Assembly (NCBI RefSeq): GCF_000614105.1
Contig: NZ_BAKH01000025.1
Coordinates: forward strand, 1 to 38,494
DNA: 38,494 nucleotides
Direction of reading: 5' to 3'
Source of the DNA: Prevotella micans DSM 21469 = JCM 16134
Lineage (GTDB): Bacteria > Bacteroidota > Bacteroidia > Bacteroidales > Bacteroidaceae
Shown in pieces: positions 8,225 through 17,128 of this stretch; position 1 is the stretch's first letter, and each line of letters begins with the position of its first letter. Under the pieces are notes generated by a model. It was not told where the DNA came from, did no database searches, and was given only the letters and a program-made list of their open reading frames with translations. A program made the translations under genes and the position numbers.

Positions 8225-9505
8225 ATGAACAAACGTACATTGACGAGCATCCTCCTACTGGCTGCCGTGCTTCCTACTATGGCGCAAATCAGAGGTCGAG
8301 CCGTAGAGGTGAATATCGTGCCCGACAGAATGGATTGGAATTATCGAACCGGTGAAACGGCAGAAATGACGCTAACCGTTCAGCGAAACGGAGTGCCGCT
8401 CCGAGGGGCGAAAGTGGAACTCGAAGCGGGAAAGGAACTATTTGCCGATACGCACAAACAAATGGTGCTGAAAGACGGCTCGACGAAGTGGAAAGCGCAA
8501 CTGAAAGAACCGGGATTCTATAGACTGAAAGCTACGACGCATATCGACGGACGCAAATATTCGGGTATATGCACCGTTGGCTTCTCGCCCGAACAGATTA
8601 GGCCTTTCGCGCAGAATCCGGTCGATTTCGACACCTTTTGGAAGCGGGCACTCCAGGAGGCTCGGAAAAACAATCTCGACCCGCGGATGAGACTTCTGCC
8701 CGAACGGTCGACCGAACTTGACGATGTGTTCGAAGTGAGCTTCGTAAACAATACTCCCGAGTCGAGAATCTACGGTATTCTAACCGTTCCGAAGCAAACC
8801 GGCGAATATCCAGCCTATTGCGTGTGCCCGGAGCGGGCGTGCGGCCATATTCGGGCGATACCTACACGGCACCGTCGATGCATCGTTCTGGAGATTGGAA
8901 TACACGGCATTCCCGTTACGATGGAACAGAAAGTTTACGACCTCCTCCGAGGCGGTGCGCTCGACAACTACTGGGCCGTGAATCTCGACGAACCCGAACG
9001 CAATTACTATAAACGCGTGATTACGGGAGCCGTCCGGGCGGTCGATTTCATTGCCCAGCTGCCGAAGTGGAACCATCGCGTGCTCGGCGTGACAGGCGCA
9101 TCGCAAGGCGGATTCCTATCCCTCGCCACAGCGGCGCTCGATGACAGAGTTACATTCCTCGCAGCCGTTCACGACGCTATGTGCGACTATGAAGCCGAAC
9201 TGCACGGCGTGGCCGGCGGATGGCCCCACTATTTCATCGGACAGAAAGATTCGCCGCTCGTGAAGGCACGAATCGAAGGAGCACGATACTACGACGGAGT
9301 AAACTTTGCCCGCCGCTGCAAACAACCCGCATGGTTCTCGTTCGGCTACAACGACGAGGCCGTTCCACCCACCTCGAGCTACGGAGTTTATAACATCTAC
9401 CCCGGCACGAAAACCTTGTCGGTATACCCAACCACGGGGCACTTCTGGCTCCAGGAACAATGGGACGAATGGCAATCATGGATTAAAAAACATCTGGGAT
9501 TATAA
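8225..9505 (+). CDS. Secreted acetyl esterase, CE7 (acetyl xylan esterase/cephalosporin deacetylase) type
   Basis: A 426-residue alpha/beta hydrolase with a signal peptide (residues 1-20, ending LPTMA-Q), an N-terminal beta domain of about 100 residues, and a CE7 domain. The nucleophile is Ser293 in GASQGG, the acid probably Asp377 (FGYNDEAVPP) and the base His406 (TTGHFWLQ). In a mannan locus it probably removes acetyl groups from manno-oligosaccharides in the periplasm (inference). Start 8225 is preferred because the in-frame start at 8156 precedes the promoter box and would spoil the signal peptide. Odd feature: residues 198-219 (8816-8881) read as Cys/Arg-rich nonsense, while the +2 frame over the same bases gives RVPGAGVRPYSGDTYTAPSM, the expected CE7 segment. 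Two compensating indels must flank this stretch. Confidence 0.87.
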   Translation: MNKRTLTSILLLAAVLPTMAQIRGRAVEVNIVPDRMDWNYRTGETAEMTLTVQRNGVPLRGAKVELEAGKELFADTHKQMVLKDGSTKWKAQLKEPGFYRLKATTHIDGRKYSGICTVGFSPEQIRPFAQNPVDFDTFWKRALQEARKNNLDPRMRLLPERSTELDDVFEVSFVNNTPESRIYGILTVPKQTGEYPAYCVCPERACGHIRAIPTRHRRCIVLEIGIHGIPVTMEQKVYDLLRGGALDNYWAVNLDEPERNYYKRVITGAVRAVDFIAQLPKWNHRVLGVTGASQGGFLSLATAALDDRVTFLAAVHDAMCDYEAELHGVAGGWPHYFIGQKDSPLVKARIEGARYYDGVNFARRCKQPAWFSFGYNDEAVPPTSSYGVYNIYPGTKTLSVYPTTGHFWLQEQWDEWQSWIKKHLGL

Positions 9506-9529
9506 GGATTAACCCAACGAATAAAGATT

Positions 9530-10696
9530 ATGCAAGATTTCAAAGAAAGAGTCAAGGCCCTGCGCACCCGGCACGAAGAGTTAATCGCGCGGCCAAATCG
9601 CCCCGAAGAGTGGGACAACGGAATATTCACCCGTTACGAAAATCCCATACTCACGGCCGAACACACGCCACTCGAATGGCGATACGATTTCAATCCCGAC
9701 ACAAATCCCTTCCTTATGCAGCGCATCATGATGAACGCCACGCTCAACAGCGGAGCCATGAAGTGGAACGGTCGCTACCTTCTGGTTGTGCGCGTCGAGG
9801 GTGCCGACCGCAAAAGTTTCTTCGCCGTAGCCGAGAGCCCGAACGGTGTGGACAACTTCCGATTCTGGCCCGAACCCATCACGTTGCCGGAGGATACGAT
9901 TCCGGCCACGAACGTTTACGACATGCGTCTCACAGCCCACGAAGACGGGTGGATTTACGGCGTGTTCTGCGCCGAACGACACGACGATTCGCAGCCCGCC
10001 AACCTATCGGCTGCCACCGCAACAGCCGGTATTGCCCGAACCAAGAATTTTGTAGACTGGCAGCGGTTGCCCGACCTTAAAAGTCGTTCGCAGCAGCGCA
10101 ATGTTGTTCTGCACCCCGAGTTTGTAGGCGGCAAGTACGCCTTCTATACCCGTCCGCAAGACGGATTCATCGACACCGGTTCGGGCGGCGGAATAGGCTG
10201 GGCTACGGTTAGCGACATCGAACACGCCGAGATAACCGACGAGCAAATAATCAATCCGCGCCACTATCACACCATCATGGAGGTGAAAAACGGCGAGGGC
10301 CCCCACCCCATCAAGACTCCCCAGGGATGGCTACATCTGGCCCACGGCGTTAGGGCCTGCGCTAGCGGATTGCGTTATGTGCTATATCTATATATGACAG
10401 CTCTCGACGACCCTACGCGCGTCATCGCTCAGCCGGGCGGATATTTCATGGTTCCCAAGGGCGAAGAATATGTGGGCGACGTAATGAACGTTGTGTTCTC
10501 AAACGGTTGGATTGCCGACACGGATGATAGAGTGCTAATCTATTACGCCTCTTCCGACACCCGAATGCACGTTGCCGAGTCGAGCATTGCGCGTCTCACG
10601 GATTATTGTCTTAACACGCCCGAAGACGGTCTTACCACTGCCGCATCGGTTGAAACAATAAAGAAGTTGATAGCCCGGAATAGGGCGTTGGGATAA
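9530..10696 (+). CDS. GH130 phosphorylase, probable 4-O-beta-D-mannosyl-D-glucose phosphorylase
   Basis: A 388-residue cytoplasmic protein (no signal peptide) with GH130 features: an N-terminal RYENPILTAEHTPLEW region, NATLNSGAMKWNGRYLLVVRVEG with the conserved Asn/Arg, the NVYDMRLT segment holding the catalytic Asp, and GEGPHPIKTPQGWLHLAHG downstream. The known reaction in Bacteroides is phosphorolysis of mannosyl-beta-1,4-glucose to mannose-1-phosphate and glucose. Neighbouring cellobiose 2-epimerase and symporter genes support this substrate over mannooligosaccharide phosphorylation. It lies 24 bases after the esterase and shows no frame breaks, unlike its neighbour. Confidence 0.9.
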   Translation: MQDFKERVKALRTRHEELIARPNRPEEWDNGIFTRYENPILTAEHTPLEWRYDFNPDTNPFLMQRIMMNATLNSGAMKWNGRYLLVVRVEGADRKSFFAVAESPNGVDNFRFWPEPITLPEDTIPATNVYDMRLTAHEDGWIYGVFCAERHDDSQPANLSAATATAGIARTKNFVDWQRLPDLKSRSQQRNVVLHPEFVGGKYAFYTRPQDGFIDTGSGGGIGWATVSDIEHAEITDEQIINPRHYHTIMEVKNGEGPHPIKTPQGWLHLAHGVRACASGLRYVLYLYMTALDDPTRVIAQPGGYFMVPKGEEYVGDVMNVVFSNGWIADTDDRVLIYYASSDTRMHVAESSIARLTDYCLNTPEDGLTTAASVETIKKLIARNRALG

Positions 10697-10711
10697 GTAC
10701 GCCCTAATTAT

Positions 10712-10770
10712 GGCGGTAGCCCCGTGTCTGTCCTGTCTGTCCCTACCGCGGCCTACCGCCCGAATTGGCG
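10712..10770. repeat. Decayed, internally deleted copy C of the palindromic element
   Basis: CCCCGTGTCTGTCC (10720-10733) runs directly into TGTCTGTCCCTAC, then GGCCTACCGCC and GAATTGGCG, i.e. outer and inner parts of the copy A/B element fused with the middle missing. It lies within an operon, between the phosphorylase and symporter genes. Confidence 0.6.
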
Positions 10771-10821
10771 ATGGTGGAGACAAGGGTTCGGTCGGCAGCC
10801 AGTAAATCAAAAACAAAACCA

Positions 10822-12219
10822 ATGATGAAATCGAAACTGATAGAAAAAATCGGATACGGATTCGGCGACATGTCGTCGAGCATGTTCTGGAAGATATTCT
10901 CATACTATCTTCCGTTCTTTTATAGTAACATCTTCGGCCTCAGTTTGGTCGACGCCGGCGTGCTGATGCTTATAACCCGAATTTGGGACGCCGTGTCAGA
11001 CCCCATGATGGGAATAATAGCCGACCGAACACATACCCGATGGGGAAAATATCGCCCCTATCTGCTGTGGATTGCGCCTTTCTTCTCGATAGCCGGCGTG
11101 CTGCTGTTTACAACTCCCGACTGGGGTTACGGGGCCAAGCTTGTGTGGGCCTACGTTACATACATACTCATGATGACCGTTTACACCGCCATTAATGTGC
11201 CCTACGGCGCAATGCTTGGCGTTATGACCGACGATTCGAACGAGAAAACCGTTTTCTCATCCTTCCGAATGTTCTTTGCCTATGGTGGCTCGTTCATAGC
11301 CCTGTTTTGCTGGGAACCGCTCACCAATCTATTCGGCGGATACGGCACTTCGGGCGGATGGTTCTACGCCATGGTAGCCATAGCCGCCGCGTGTTTAGTG
11401 CTGTTCGTGCTGTGCTTTACGCTCACTCGTGAGCATTTGCGAACCGAATCAAAGGTTAGCGTGGGGGCCGACATTAGCAGTCTTCTGCGCAACAAACCCT
11501 GGTGGCTGCTCATCGGAGCCGCACTCTGTTTCAACCTTTTCAACACGGTTCGCGGCTCAACAGTGGCCTATTTCTTTGCCGACATCATCGGGTCAAACGC
11601 ATCGCTCGTATTCTTCGCAACACAAATCGCCTTCTATGCCGGACTGTTCCTTGGCGTAGGCGAAGTGAGCAATATGCTAGGCGTGGCTATAACCGTGCCG
11701 ATTGCCAGCAAACTGGGCAAGAAAACCACTTTCATCCTGGTAAATGCCGCCCTGGTGGTGTTCAGCATAGCATTCTTCTTTATTCCCTCAACCCCTGGTG
11801 GATATTGGGCGATGCTGGTCATACAGATTGTAATATCGATTCTCACAGGAATAATGAGCCCGCTCGTTTGGAGCATGTATGCCGACGTTTCCGACTATGC
11901 CGAACTGAAATTCCGAACCGCATCAACAGGACTTATCTTCTCTTCCAGCTCAATGGCGCAGAAGTTCGGTGGCGCGCTCGGTGGTTCGGCAGTGATGTGG
12001 CTGCTGGCCGGCGTGGGATATATTTCCGACCCCGCCGTGCTGACAAAGGGAGACGTAGTTCAGCCTGCCGAAGCACTCGACACGCTGCGCATGCTAATGA
12101 GTTTTATTCCGGCCGGAGTAGCACTGCTAGCAATGGTGGTGGTTTATTTCTATCCGCTCACAACCAAGAAAATAAATAACATAAACAACGAACTTAAACG
12201 AATCAGACAAACCAATTAA
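10822..12219 (+). CDS. MFS sugar:cation symporter (GPH type)
   Basis: A 465-residue membrane protein with about 12 hydrophobic segments. The GPH-family hallmarks are IGYGFGDMSSSMFWK at the N-terminus, RIWDAVSDPMMGIIADRTHTRWGKYRPYLLW after segment two, and NVPYGAMLGVMTDDSNEKT later. It probably imports beta-mannobiose or related disaccharides with a cation. I start at ATG 10822 (or 10825) because the 57 upstream bases of open frame overlap the palindromic element and encode a non-conserved Ser/Lys/Arg stretch. Four bases separate it from the epimerase gene. Confidence 0.9.
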   Translation: MMKSKLIEKIGYGFGDMSSSMFWKIFSYYLPFFYSNIFGLSLVDAGVLMLITRIWDAVSDPMMGIIADRTHTRWGKYRPYLLWIAPFFSIAGVLLFTTPDWGYGAKLVWAYVTYILMMTVYTAINVPYGAMLGVMTDDSNEKTVFSSFRMFFAYGGSFIALFCWEPLTNLFGGYGTSGGWFYAMVAIAAACLVLFVLCFTLTREHLRTESKVSVGADISSLLRNKPWWLLIGAALCFNLFNTVRGSTVAYFFADIIGSNASLVFFATQIAFYAGLFLGVGEVSNMLGVAITVPIASKLGKKTTFILVNAALVVFSIAFFFIPSTPGGYWAMLVIQIVISILTGIMSPLVWSMYADVSDYAELKFRTASTGLIFSSSSMAQKFGGALGGSAVMWLLAGVGYISDPAVLTKGDVVQPAEALDTLRMLMSFIPAGVALLAMVVVYFYPLTTKKINNINNELKRIRQTN

Positions 12220-12223
12220 ACCC

Positions 12224-13435
12224 ATGGAACAATTGAAAAAACAGTTTAGAAAATGCCTCGAAGAGAACATCCTGAAATATTGGATTGAACAAGTAACCGA
12301 CCAGCAAAACGGAGGCTACTACGGACGTATCGACGGACACAACATCGTTCATCCCGAAGCCGAAAAAGGAGCAGTGATGAACGCCCGAATCCTATGGGCT
12401 TTCGCAGCCGCATATCGCGTGCTGGGCAAACCAGAATATCTCGCAGCCGCTCAACGAGCACGCGATTATTTCCTTGAGAAATTCCTCGACCGCAAACACG
12501 GTGGAGTCTTTTGGAGCGTCGACTATAAAGGCATGCCACTCGATACGAAAAAGCAAACCTACGCCATCGGATTCGCAGTCTACGCACTAAGCGAATATGC
12601 ACGTGCAACCGGCGACAATGAAACGCTGACCAAAGCAATCGAACTCTTCCACGATATCGAAAACCACGCTCGACAAGCTGACGGCGGATATATCGAAGCT
12701 CTCACCCAGGACTGGCAACCTATTGCCGACATGCGCTTGTCGGATAAAGACGAGAATCTCGAACGAACCATGAACACCCACCTGCACATTATCGAACCCT
12801 ACACCAATCTGCTAAGAACACTTCGCAGCTGGACAAAAAACGCAATCCTCGAACAAATAGAACACGAAGTGGAACAGGCCGTGAGAAATTTGCTTGAGTT
12901 GTTCACCAATAGAATCCTCAATCCCGACACCGGACATCTAGACCTCTTTTTCAACCAACAATGGAAAAGCAAACGCAATCTACAATCATTCGGGCACGAC
13001 ATCGAAGCCAGTTGGCTACTCCACGAAAGCGCACTCGTGCTGGCCGACCCCACCGAACTGAAACGTATCGAGCCAATCATCCAAAAAATTGCCAAGGCGG
13101 CCGACGAAGGATTGCAACAAGACGGCAGTATGATATACGAACTCAACACCAACACCGGTTATGCCGATAAACAACGCCAATGGTGGGTGCAATGCGAAAG
13201 CGTAATTGGACACGCCAACCTATACGAACATTTCGGCGATGCTCGTGCTCTGGGCGACGCCATCCGCTGCTGGGAATTCATCAGACAAAAACTCATCGAC
13301 CGCGAACACGGAGAATGGCACTGGGCCATACTCGCTAACGGCACACTCGACCGCGAAGGCGACAAAGCCGGTTTCTGGAAATGCCCCTATCATAACGCCC
13401 GGATGTGTATCGAAATCATGGAACGCAACATATAG
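12224..13435 (+). CDS. Cellobiose 2-epimerase (AGE family)
   Basis: A 403-residue protein of the N-acylglucosamine/cellobiose 2-epimerase (alpha6/alpha6 barrel) family. Visible features are the N-terminal NILKYWIEQVTDQQNGGYYG, NTHLHIIEPYTNL, FGHDIEASWLL with the catalytic His, WWVQCE, and GFWKCPYHNARM at the C-terminus. It converts the reducing-end mannose of beta-1,4-mannobiose to glucose, producing the substrate of the GH130 enzyme. Being last in the operon and co-located with that enzyme strongly supports this role. No secretion signal, so it acts in the cytoplasm. The length fits the family. Confidence 0.92.
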   Translation: MEQLKKQFRKCLEENILKYWIEQVTDQQNGGYYGRIDGHNIVHPEAEKGAVMNARILWAFAAAYRVLGKPEYLAAAQRARDYFLEKFLDRKHGGVFWSVDYKGMPLDTKKQTYAIGFAVYALSEYARATGDNETLTKAIELFHDIENHARQADGGYIEALTQDWQPIADMRLSDKDENLERTMNTHLHIIEPYTNLLRTLRSWTKNAILEQIEHEVEQAVRNLLELFTNRILNPDTGHLDLFFNQQWKSKRNLQSFGHDIEASWLLHESALVLADPTELKRIEPIIQKIAKAADEGLQQDGSMIYELNTNTGYADKQRQWWVQCESVIGHANLYEHFGDARALGDAIRCWEFIRQKLIDREHGEWHWAILANGTLDREGDKAGFWKCPYHNARMCIEIMERNI

Positions 13436-13623
13436 CAGGCCTCTTTTCGTGCTGTGCAAACGAAAAACAACGCTACCACTCATGCATTTCGGGCCACATT
13501 GAAAGGATAAAAACAGTACAAAATTCCAATCATACCCTAACTTATCAGGCCCATACAGTACCTTCCCTCGTAGTGAAAAAAACGAAGCGTTCCCAAATAC
13601 CGTAGAGCAAACAAATTGAGTAG

Positions 13624-13711
13624 TGGTAATTTTACGTTTATATAACTCATTATACACATTTGTATAACTTATTATACACGTTTGTATGATTCATTATACA
13701 CAACAGTACAT
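13624..13711. repeat. Four 22-bp direct repeats with internal inverted symmetry
   Basis: Units at 13646-13667, 13668-13689 and 13690-13711, plus a diverged one at 13624-13645, are each 22 bases long. The clearest contains TATACA-CATT-TGTATA, a 6-bp inverted repeat. The two-helical-turn spacing (21-22 bp) would place a bound protein on the same helix face each time. The rest of the 13436-13979 gap shows nothing else besides the terminator. Confidence 0.65.
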
Positions 13712-13732
13712 GAAGCACTGTAAAGGACAATG

Positions 13733-13769
13733 AAATCTCGCTCGCGACTTAAAAGCGCGAGCGAGATTT
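13733..13769 (+). terminator. Strong rho-independent-type hairpin
   Basis: AAATCTCGCTCGCG (13733-13746) pairs perfectly over 14 bp with CGCGAGCGAGATTT (13756-13769), with a 9-base loop and T-rich ends. It lies about 300 bases after the epimerase stop and before the Dlt-like operon, and probably separates the two. Confidence 0.8.
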
Positions 13770-13979
13770 TCACATCCTTTAGTCGCCCTCATCAGGTGGC
13801 AGATGTATTCCCTTTATCCTACATCGAACCCAAGTGAAGTTAGTATCTGCCTCCTACCCCATTTCCCTGCCAAACAGTATTCCATGATTCAAAAAAACGT
13901 TAAACCCTATTTTCGTACAGGCAATAATCAAGACAGATAGTGTTTAGCTGATGGAAACAATAAGGAGACTCCGGCGCTG

Positions 13980-15506
13980 ATGGAACAGTCCGCGCTAAAT
14001 TTAATCTACAAAATGAGTTTTTATGATTGTGTGATAGAACCATTGCAGCTCTCCATGACGTGTCATGGAGAGCGCAATGCGTTTTTTATTCAAGAACAGT
14101 ATTCAACCTATAATGAACTTACCGCTGCCGTGACCAGAATTAGAAAAACACTTCACGAAGTTCCTGAACAATATATTGCACTGGCAGCACACGACAATCT
14201 TCTCACCTATGCTTCGATTCTCGCCATATGGATGGAGGGTAAATGCTACATACCCCTGCATCCGCTACAACCCAAACAAAGGTGCGAAAACATAATCTGT
14301 CAGATGGGTATCGAAACAATTATCGACTCGGAGGAAGGTGCTCAATATGGCAATCGAAGAGTTATCTGCCTACAGAATCTGCCCATTGAATCAGAGCCGA
14401 TGAAACCTGTAACAATGTGTGCCGACGATATGCCAGCTTACATTCTTTTCACATCGGGTAGTACAGGCCGACCGAAAGGCGTACCTGTGACGCGGCATAA
14501 TCTAGCAGCATTCGTTGAATCGGTTCGGCGAACTGGCTTCATACTCAACGAAAACGATCGCTGCTTGCAAATGTTCGACCTCACTTTCGACCTTTCCGTT
14601 CAATCCTTTCTGCTACCCGCACTCGCCGGAGCATGTACCTACACAGTGTCACCCAAGAAGATTAAATATCAGGCCGTATTCGAACTACTTGATGAACAAA
14701 AACTCACGTTCACAATGATGGTGCCATCGGTTATTCATTATCTACGCCCCTATATGAATGAGCTTAATCTCCCAGAGCTGCGGCTGTCGCTCTTCGCCGG
14801 AGAAGGATTACCGGCTGACGATCTCAAAGCTTGGAGTGAGTGCGCCACGAAGGCTGAAATTCACAATGTCTACGGGCCAACGGAGAACACTATCTATTGC
14901 ACCGATTATTGCTATCGACGCGAAGGTAAAAATAAGCAAGCCAACGGAATAATAAGTATAGGGAGGGTTATGCCTGGTACGGAAGCAGTCATAGTAGATG
15001 AAGACCTAGTACCACTGCCAACAGGAAGGAAAGGTGAACTATGTTTGGCTGGCGAACAACTTACGCCGGGTTATTGGCACGACGAGCAGAAAAACAACAT
15101 ATCATTTTTCAATCTTGATGGTAAGCGTTTCTATCGCACGGGCGATATCTGCGACATCGACCTAGACGGTGACATAAACTACTACGGTAGAACTGATTCG
15201 CAGATAAAGATTCAGGGCTTCCGCATTGAGCTAAGCGAAATTGAGTGCGTGGCTCGCCGCTTCTTCGTCGACAATACTGCCGTGGTTGCAATAGCAATGG
15301 AACATCCGTTGCATGGTTTAAAGATTCATCTGGTCGTGGAGCGAACCGACGACGACAATCTCCGTGTCGCACTCTCCGAACATCTCAAACAATTCCTGCC
15401 CACCTATATGTTGCCCGCCGAAATGAACTTCATCCCAGTCTTCCCTATGAATACAAGCGGAAAAATTGATAAACAAAGAATATCGAACATCATCAAAAAC
15501 ATATAA
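13980..15506 (+). CDS. DltA-like adenylating ligase (D-alanine-carrier protein ligase type)
   Basis: A 508-residue AMP-binding enzyme. Core motifs are TSGSTGRPKGV (about 158-168), VYGPTENTI (about 297), YRTGD, GRTDSQIKIQGFRIEL (about 402) and the catalytic Lys in NTSGKIDK near the end. It activates an amino or other acyl acid as adenylate and loads it on the downstream carrier. Length and single-domain layout fit DltA, but substrate cannot be read from the sequence. Start: ATG 13980 is preceded by AAGGAG 12 bases upstream, which is unusual in this phylum; ATG 14013 (MSFYDCVIEP) is an equally credible start. The carrier gene follows four bases after the stop. Confidence 0.88.
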   Translation: MEQSALNLIYKMSFYDCVIEPLQLSMTCHGERNAFFIQEQYSTYNELTAAVTRIRKTLHEVPEQYIALAAHDNLLTYASILAIWMEGKCYIPLHPLQPKQRCENIICQMGIETIIDSEEGAQYGNRRVICLQNLPIESEPMKPVTMCADDMPAYILFTSGSTGRPKGVPVTRHNLAAFVESVRRTGFILNENDRCLQMFDLTFDLSVQSFLLPALAGACTYTVSPKKIKYQAVFELLDEQKLTFTMMVPSVIHYLRPYMNELNLPELRLSLFAGEGLPADDLKAWSECATKAEIHNVYGPTENTIYCTDYCYRREGKNKQANGIISIGRVMPGTEAVIVDEDLVPLPTGRKGELCLAGEQLTPGYWHDEQKNNISFFNLDGKRFYRTGDICDIDLDGDINYYGRTDSQIKIQGFRIELSEIECVARRFFVDNTAVVAIAMEHPLHGLKIHLVVERTDDDNLRVALSEHLKQFLPTYMLPAEMNFIPVFPMNTSGKIDKQRISNIIKNI

Positions 15507-15510
15507 TCCA

Positions 15511-15750
15511 ATGACCAAAGAAGAAATCCTCCAGCAGTTAAACGACATTTTCAGGCGCGTTCTAAACAACAAACTTACCCTTACCTACGACATGAGTGCA
15601 AAGGATGTTGATGGATGGGATTCAATGACCAACCTCATGCTAATCGGCGAAATAGAAAAACACTACGATATCCATTTCAAGATGCGCGAAATCGTGAAGC
15701 TCGCCAATGTGGGAGAACTCTGCGATACCATTCTCAAGAAGATAGCATAA
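15511..15750 (+). CDS. DltC-like acyl carrier protein
   Basis: A 79-residue acidic helical protein with the phosphopantetheine site DGWDSMTNL; the Ser of DSM is the attachment residue (DSL is more usual). It would carry the acyl group activated by the upstream ligase to the membrane transferase. Start 15511 is chosen because it lies four bases after the ligase stop and gives the standard carrier length. A longer in-frame version would overlap the ligase gene by about 40 bases. Confidence 0.88.
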   Translation: MTKEEILQQLNDIFRRVLNNKLTLTYDMSAKDVDGWDSMTNLMLIGEIEKHYDIHFKMREIVKLANVGELCDTILKKIA

Positions 15751-15757
15751 CCGTATC

Positions 15758-17125
15758 GTGGAATTTGTTTCTCTGCCTTTCGCTGCCGGATTGGTAGTAG
15801 TATTCGTGCTCTACTATCTCTTTCCGAACCGCCGTTGGCAACGAGCCTTGTTGCTCATGGCAAGTGCAGCGTTCATAGGTTATAACAGCCTGGTTCACCT
15901 GGCTTTTGCCGTCGGCATAACTCTTTTCAGCTTCTATGCCGGTAGATTACTTGCTAGGAAAATCAATCGGCGCAGTGCACCTTTTATATTATGGGGTTCC
16001 ATAGCCCTGCTCATTGCTGTGTGGATAGCGGCACGATATGCTGTCGGCGTGTTTCCGCTCGGCATATCGTTCTACACCTTCCAGGCGTTGGCTTATCTCA
16101 TCGAAATATATTGGGAGGAAGAACCCGAAAATAGCCTCCCAGACTTCGCCCTTTACATGTTACTCTTCATGAAATTTCTATCGGGTCCTATCGAACGTGC
16201 CGACCAACTGCTACCGCAAATCAAAAAGGCCCGTATGTTCAACTACGAACAAACCGTCCGCGGACTCATGACTCTGGCTGGCGGAGCTTTCATGAAACTG
16301 ATGATTGCCGATCGGATTGCTCCTTCCCTCGATGGAGTATTCGTTGATGTGCACAACGCAACTTCCATGCAACTGCTCCAGGTAACTATGCTCTATCCCA
16401 TTCAACTCTACGCTGATTTCGCCGGCTATACTCTCATGGCAATAGGAATCGGGCAGATGTTCGGCTTTCGTCTGTCGCCTAACTTCAATCGGCCTTTTAC
16501 ATCACAATCCACTACCGAACTGTGGCGACGCTGGCACATGTCGCTCTCCTTTTGGGTACGTGATTATGTCTTCACACCTCTCTCGGCCTCGCTTCGTCAA
16601 CACGGAGTATGGGGAATCAGACTATCGCTGCTCGTCACTTTCATCGTTATAGGTGTGTGGCACGGAGCCGGAATAGCCTTTGCCGCCTACGGATTATTCC
16701 AAGGCCTACTTGTGGTTTTCGAACAGGCAACCGCTCGACAACACGAATGGTTCCAAAAGAAAGCTCCAAAGATATACGCCCCATTAATGACAATCCGAAC
16801 CTACGTACTCTTCGCATTATCACTGCTATTCTTCCGACTCGAAAATACACGTGAAGTGTTCTATGTATACAGTCACTTATTCGATGGATTCACAACCGGC
16901 ATAAAAGAGCTAAAACTCGGCCTAACCGATTTTTATTGGATTGTGTTCGGCATTGCCGTCGTTCTGATGTTCGCCGCCGAATGGGCCGAAAGTCAACACT
17001 CACTTATCGACAGACTGCGCCGTGCCAATCCTCTTGTAAGATGGGCTGCCTATTTCGTTTTTGCAACCATTCTCTTTGCTTTTGGTGCTTTCGGAGTTGA
17101 AAACTTTATCTACACACAATTCTAA
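15758..17125 (+). CDS. DltB-like MBOAT membrane O-acyltransferase
   Basis: A 455-residue polytopic protein starting with GTG seven bases after the carrier stop. The MBOAT signatures are visible: LGISFYTFQALAYLIEIY, KFLSGPIERADQ, ELWRRWHMSLSFWVRDYVF and GVWHGAG, whose His is the conserved active-site residue. DltB-type MBOATs move an acyl group from carrier protein across the membrane. Gene order ligase-carrier-MBOAT-DltD-like supports that role rather than an alginate-type acetyltransferase. About ten or more membrane segments are apparent. Confidence 0.9.
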   Translation: MEFVSLPFAAGLVVVFVLYYLFPNRRWQRALLLMASAAFIGYNSLVHLAFAVGITLFSFYAGRLLARKINRRSAPFILWGSIALLIAVWIAARYAVGVFPLGISFYTFQALAYLIEIYWEEEPENSLPDFALYMLLFMKFLSGPIERADQLLPQIKKARMFNYEQTVRGLMTLAGGAFMKLMIADRIAPSLDGVFVDVHNATSMQLLQVTMLYPIQLYADFAGYTLMAIGIGQMFGFRLSPNFNRPFTSQSTTELWRRWHMSLSFWVRDYVFTPLSASLRQHGVWGIRLSLLVTFIVIGVWHGAGIAFAAYGLFQGLLVVFEQATARQHEWFQKKAPKIYAPLMTIRTYVLFALSLLFFRLENTREVFYVYSHLFDGFTTGIKELKLGLTDFYWIVFGIAVVLMFAAEWAESQHSLIDRLRRANPLVRWAAYFVFATILFAFGAFGVENFIYTQF

Positions 17126-17128
17126 CAA

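Noticed and set aside
8044..8250. 68-residue minus-strand ORF before the mannan operon
   Set aside because: It overlaps the promoter box and signal-peptide codons of the esterase; no family features.
10765..10821. Upstream start for the symporter
   Set aside because: The added residues are unlike the family and overlap the decayed palindromic element; MMKSKLIEKIGYGFG is the normal N-terminus.
13220..13657. 145-residue minus-strand ORF
   Set aside because: It is largely antisense to the well-supported epimerase gene and lacks any recognisable domain.
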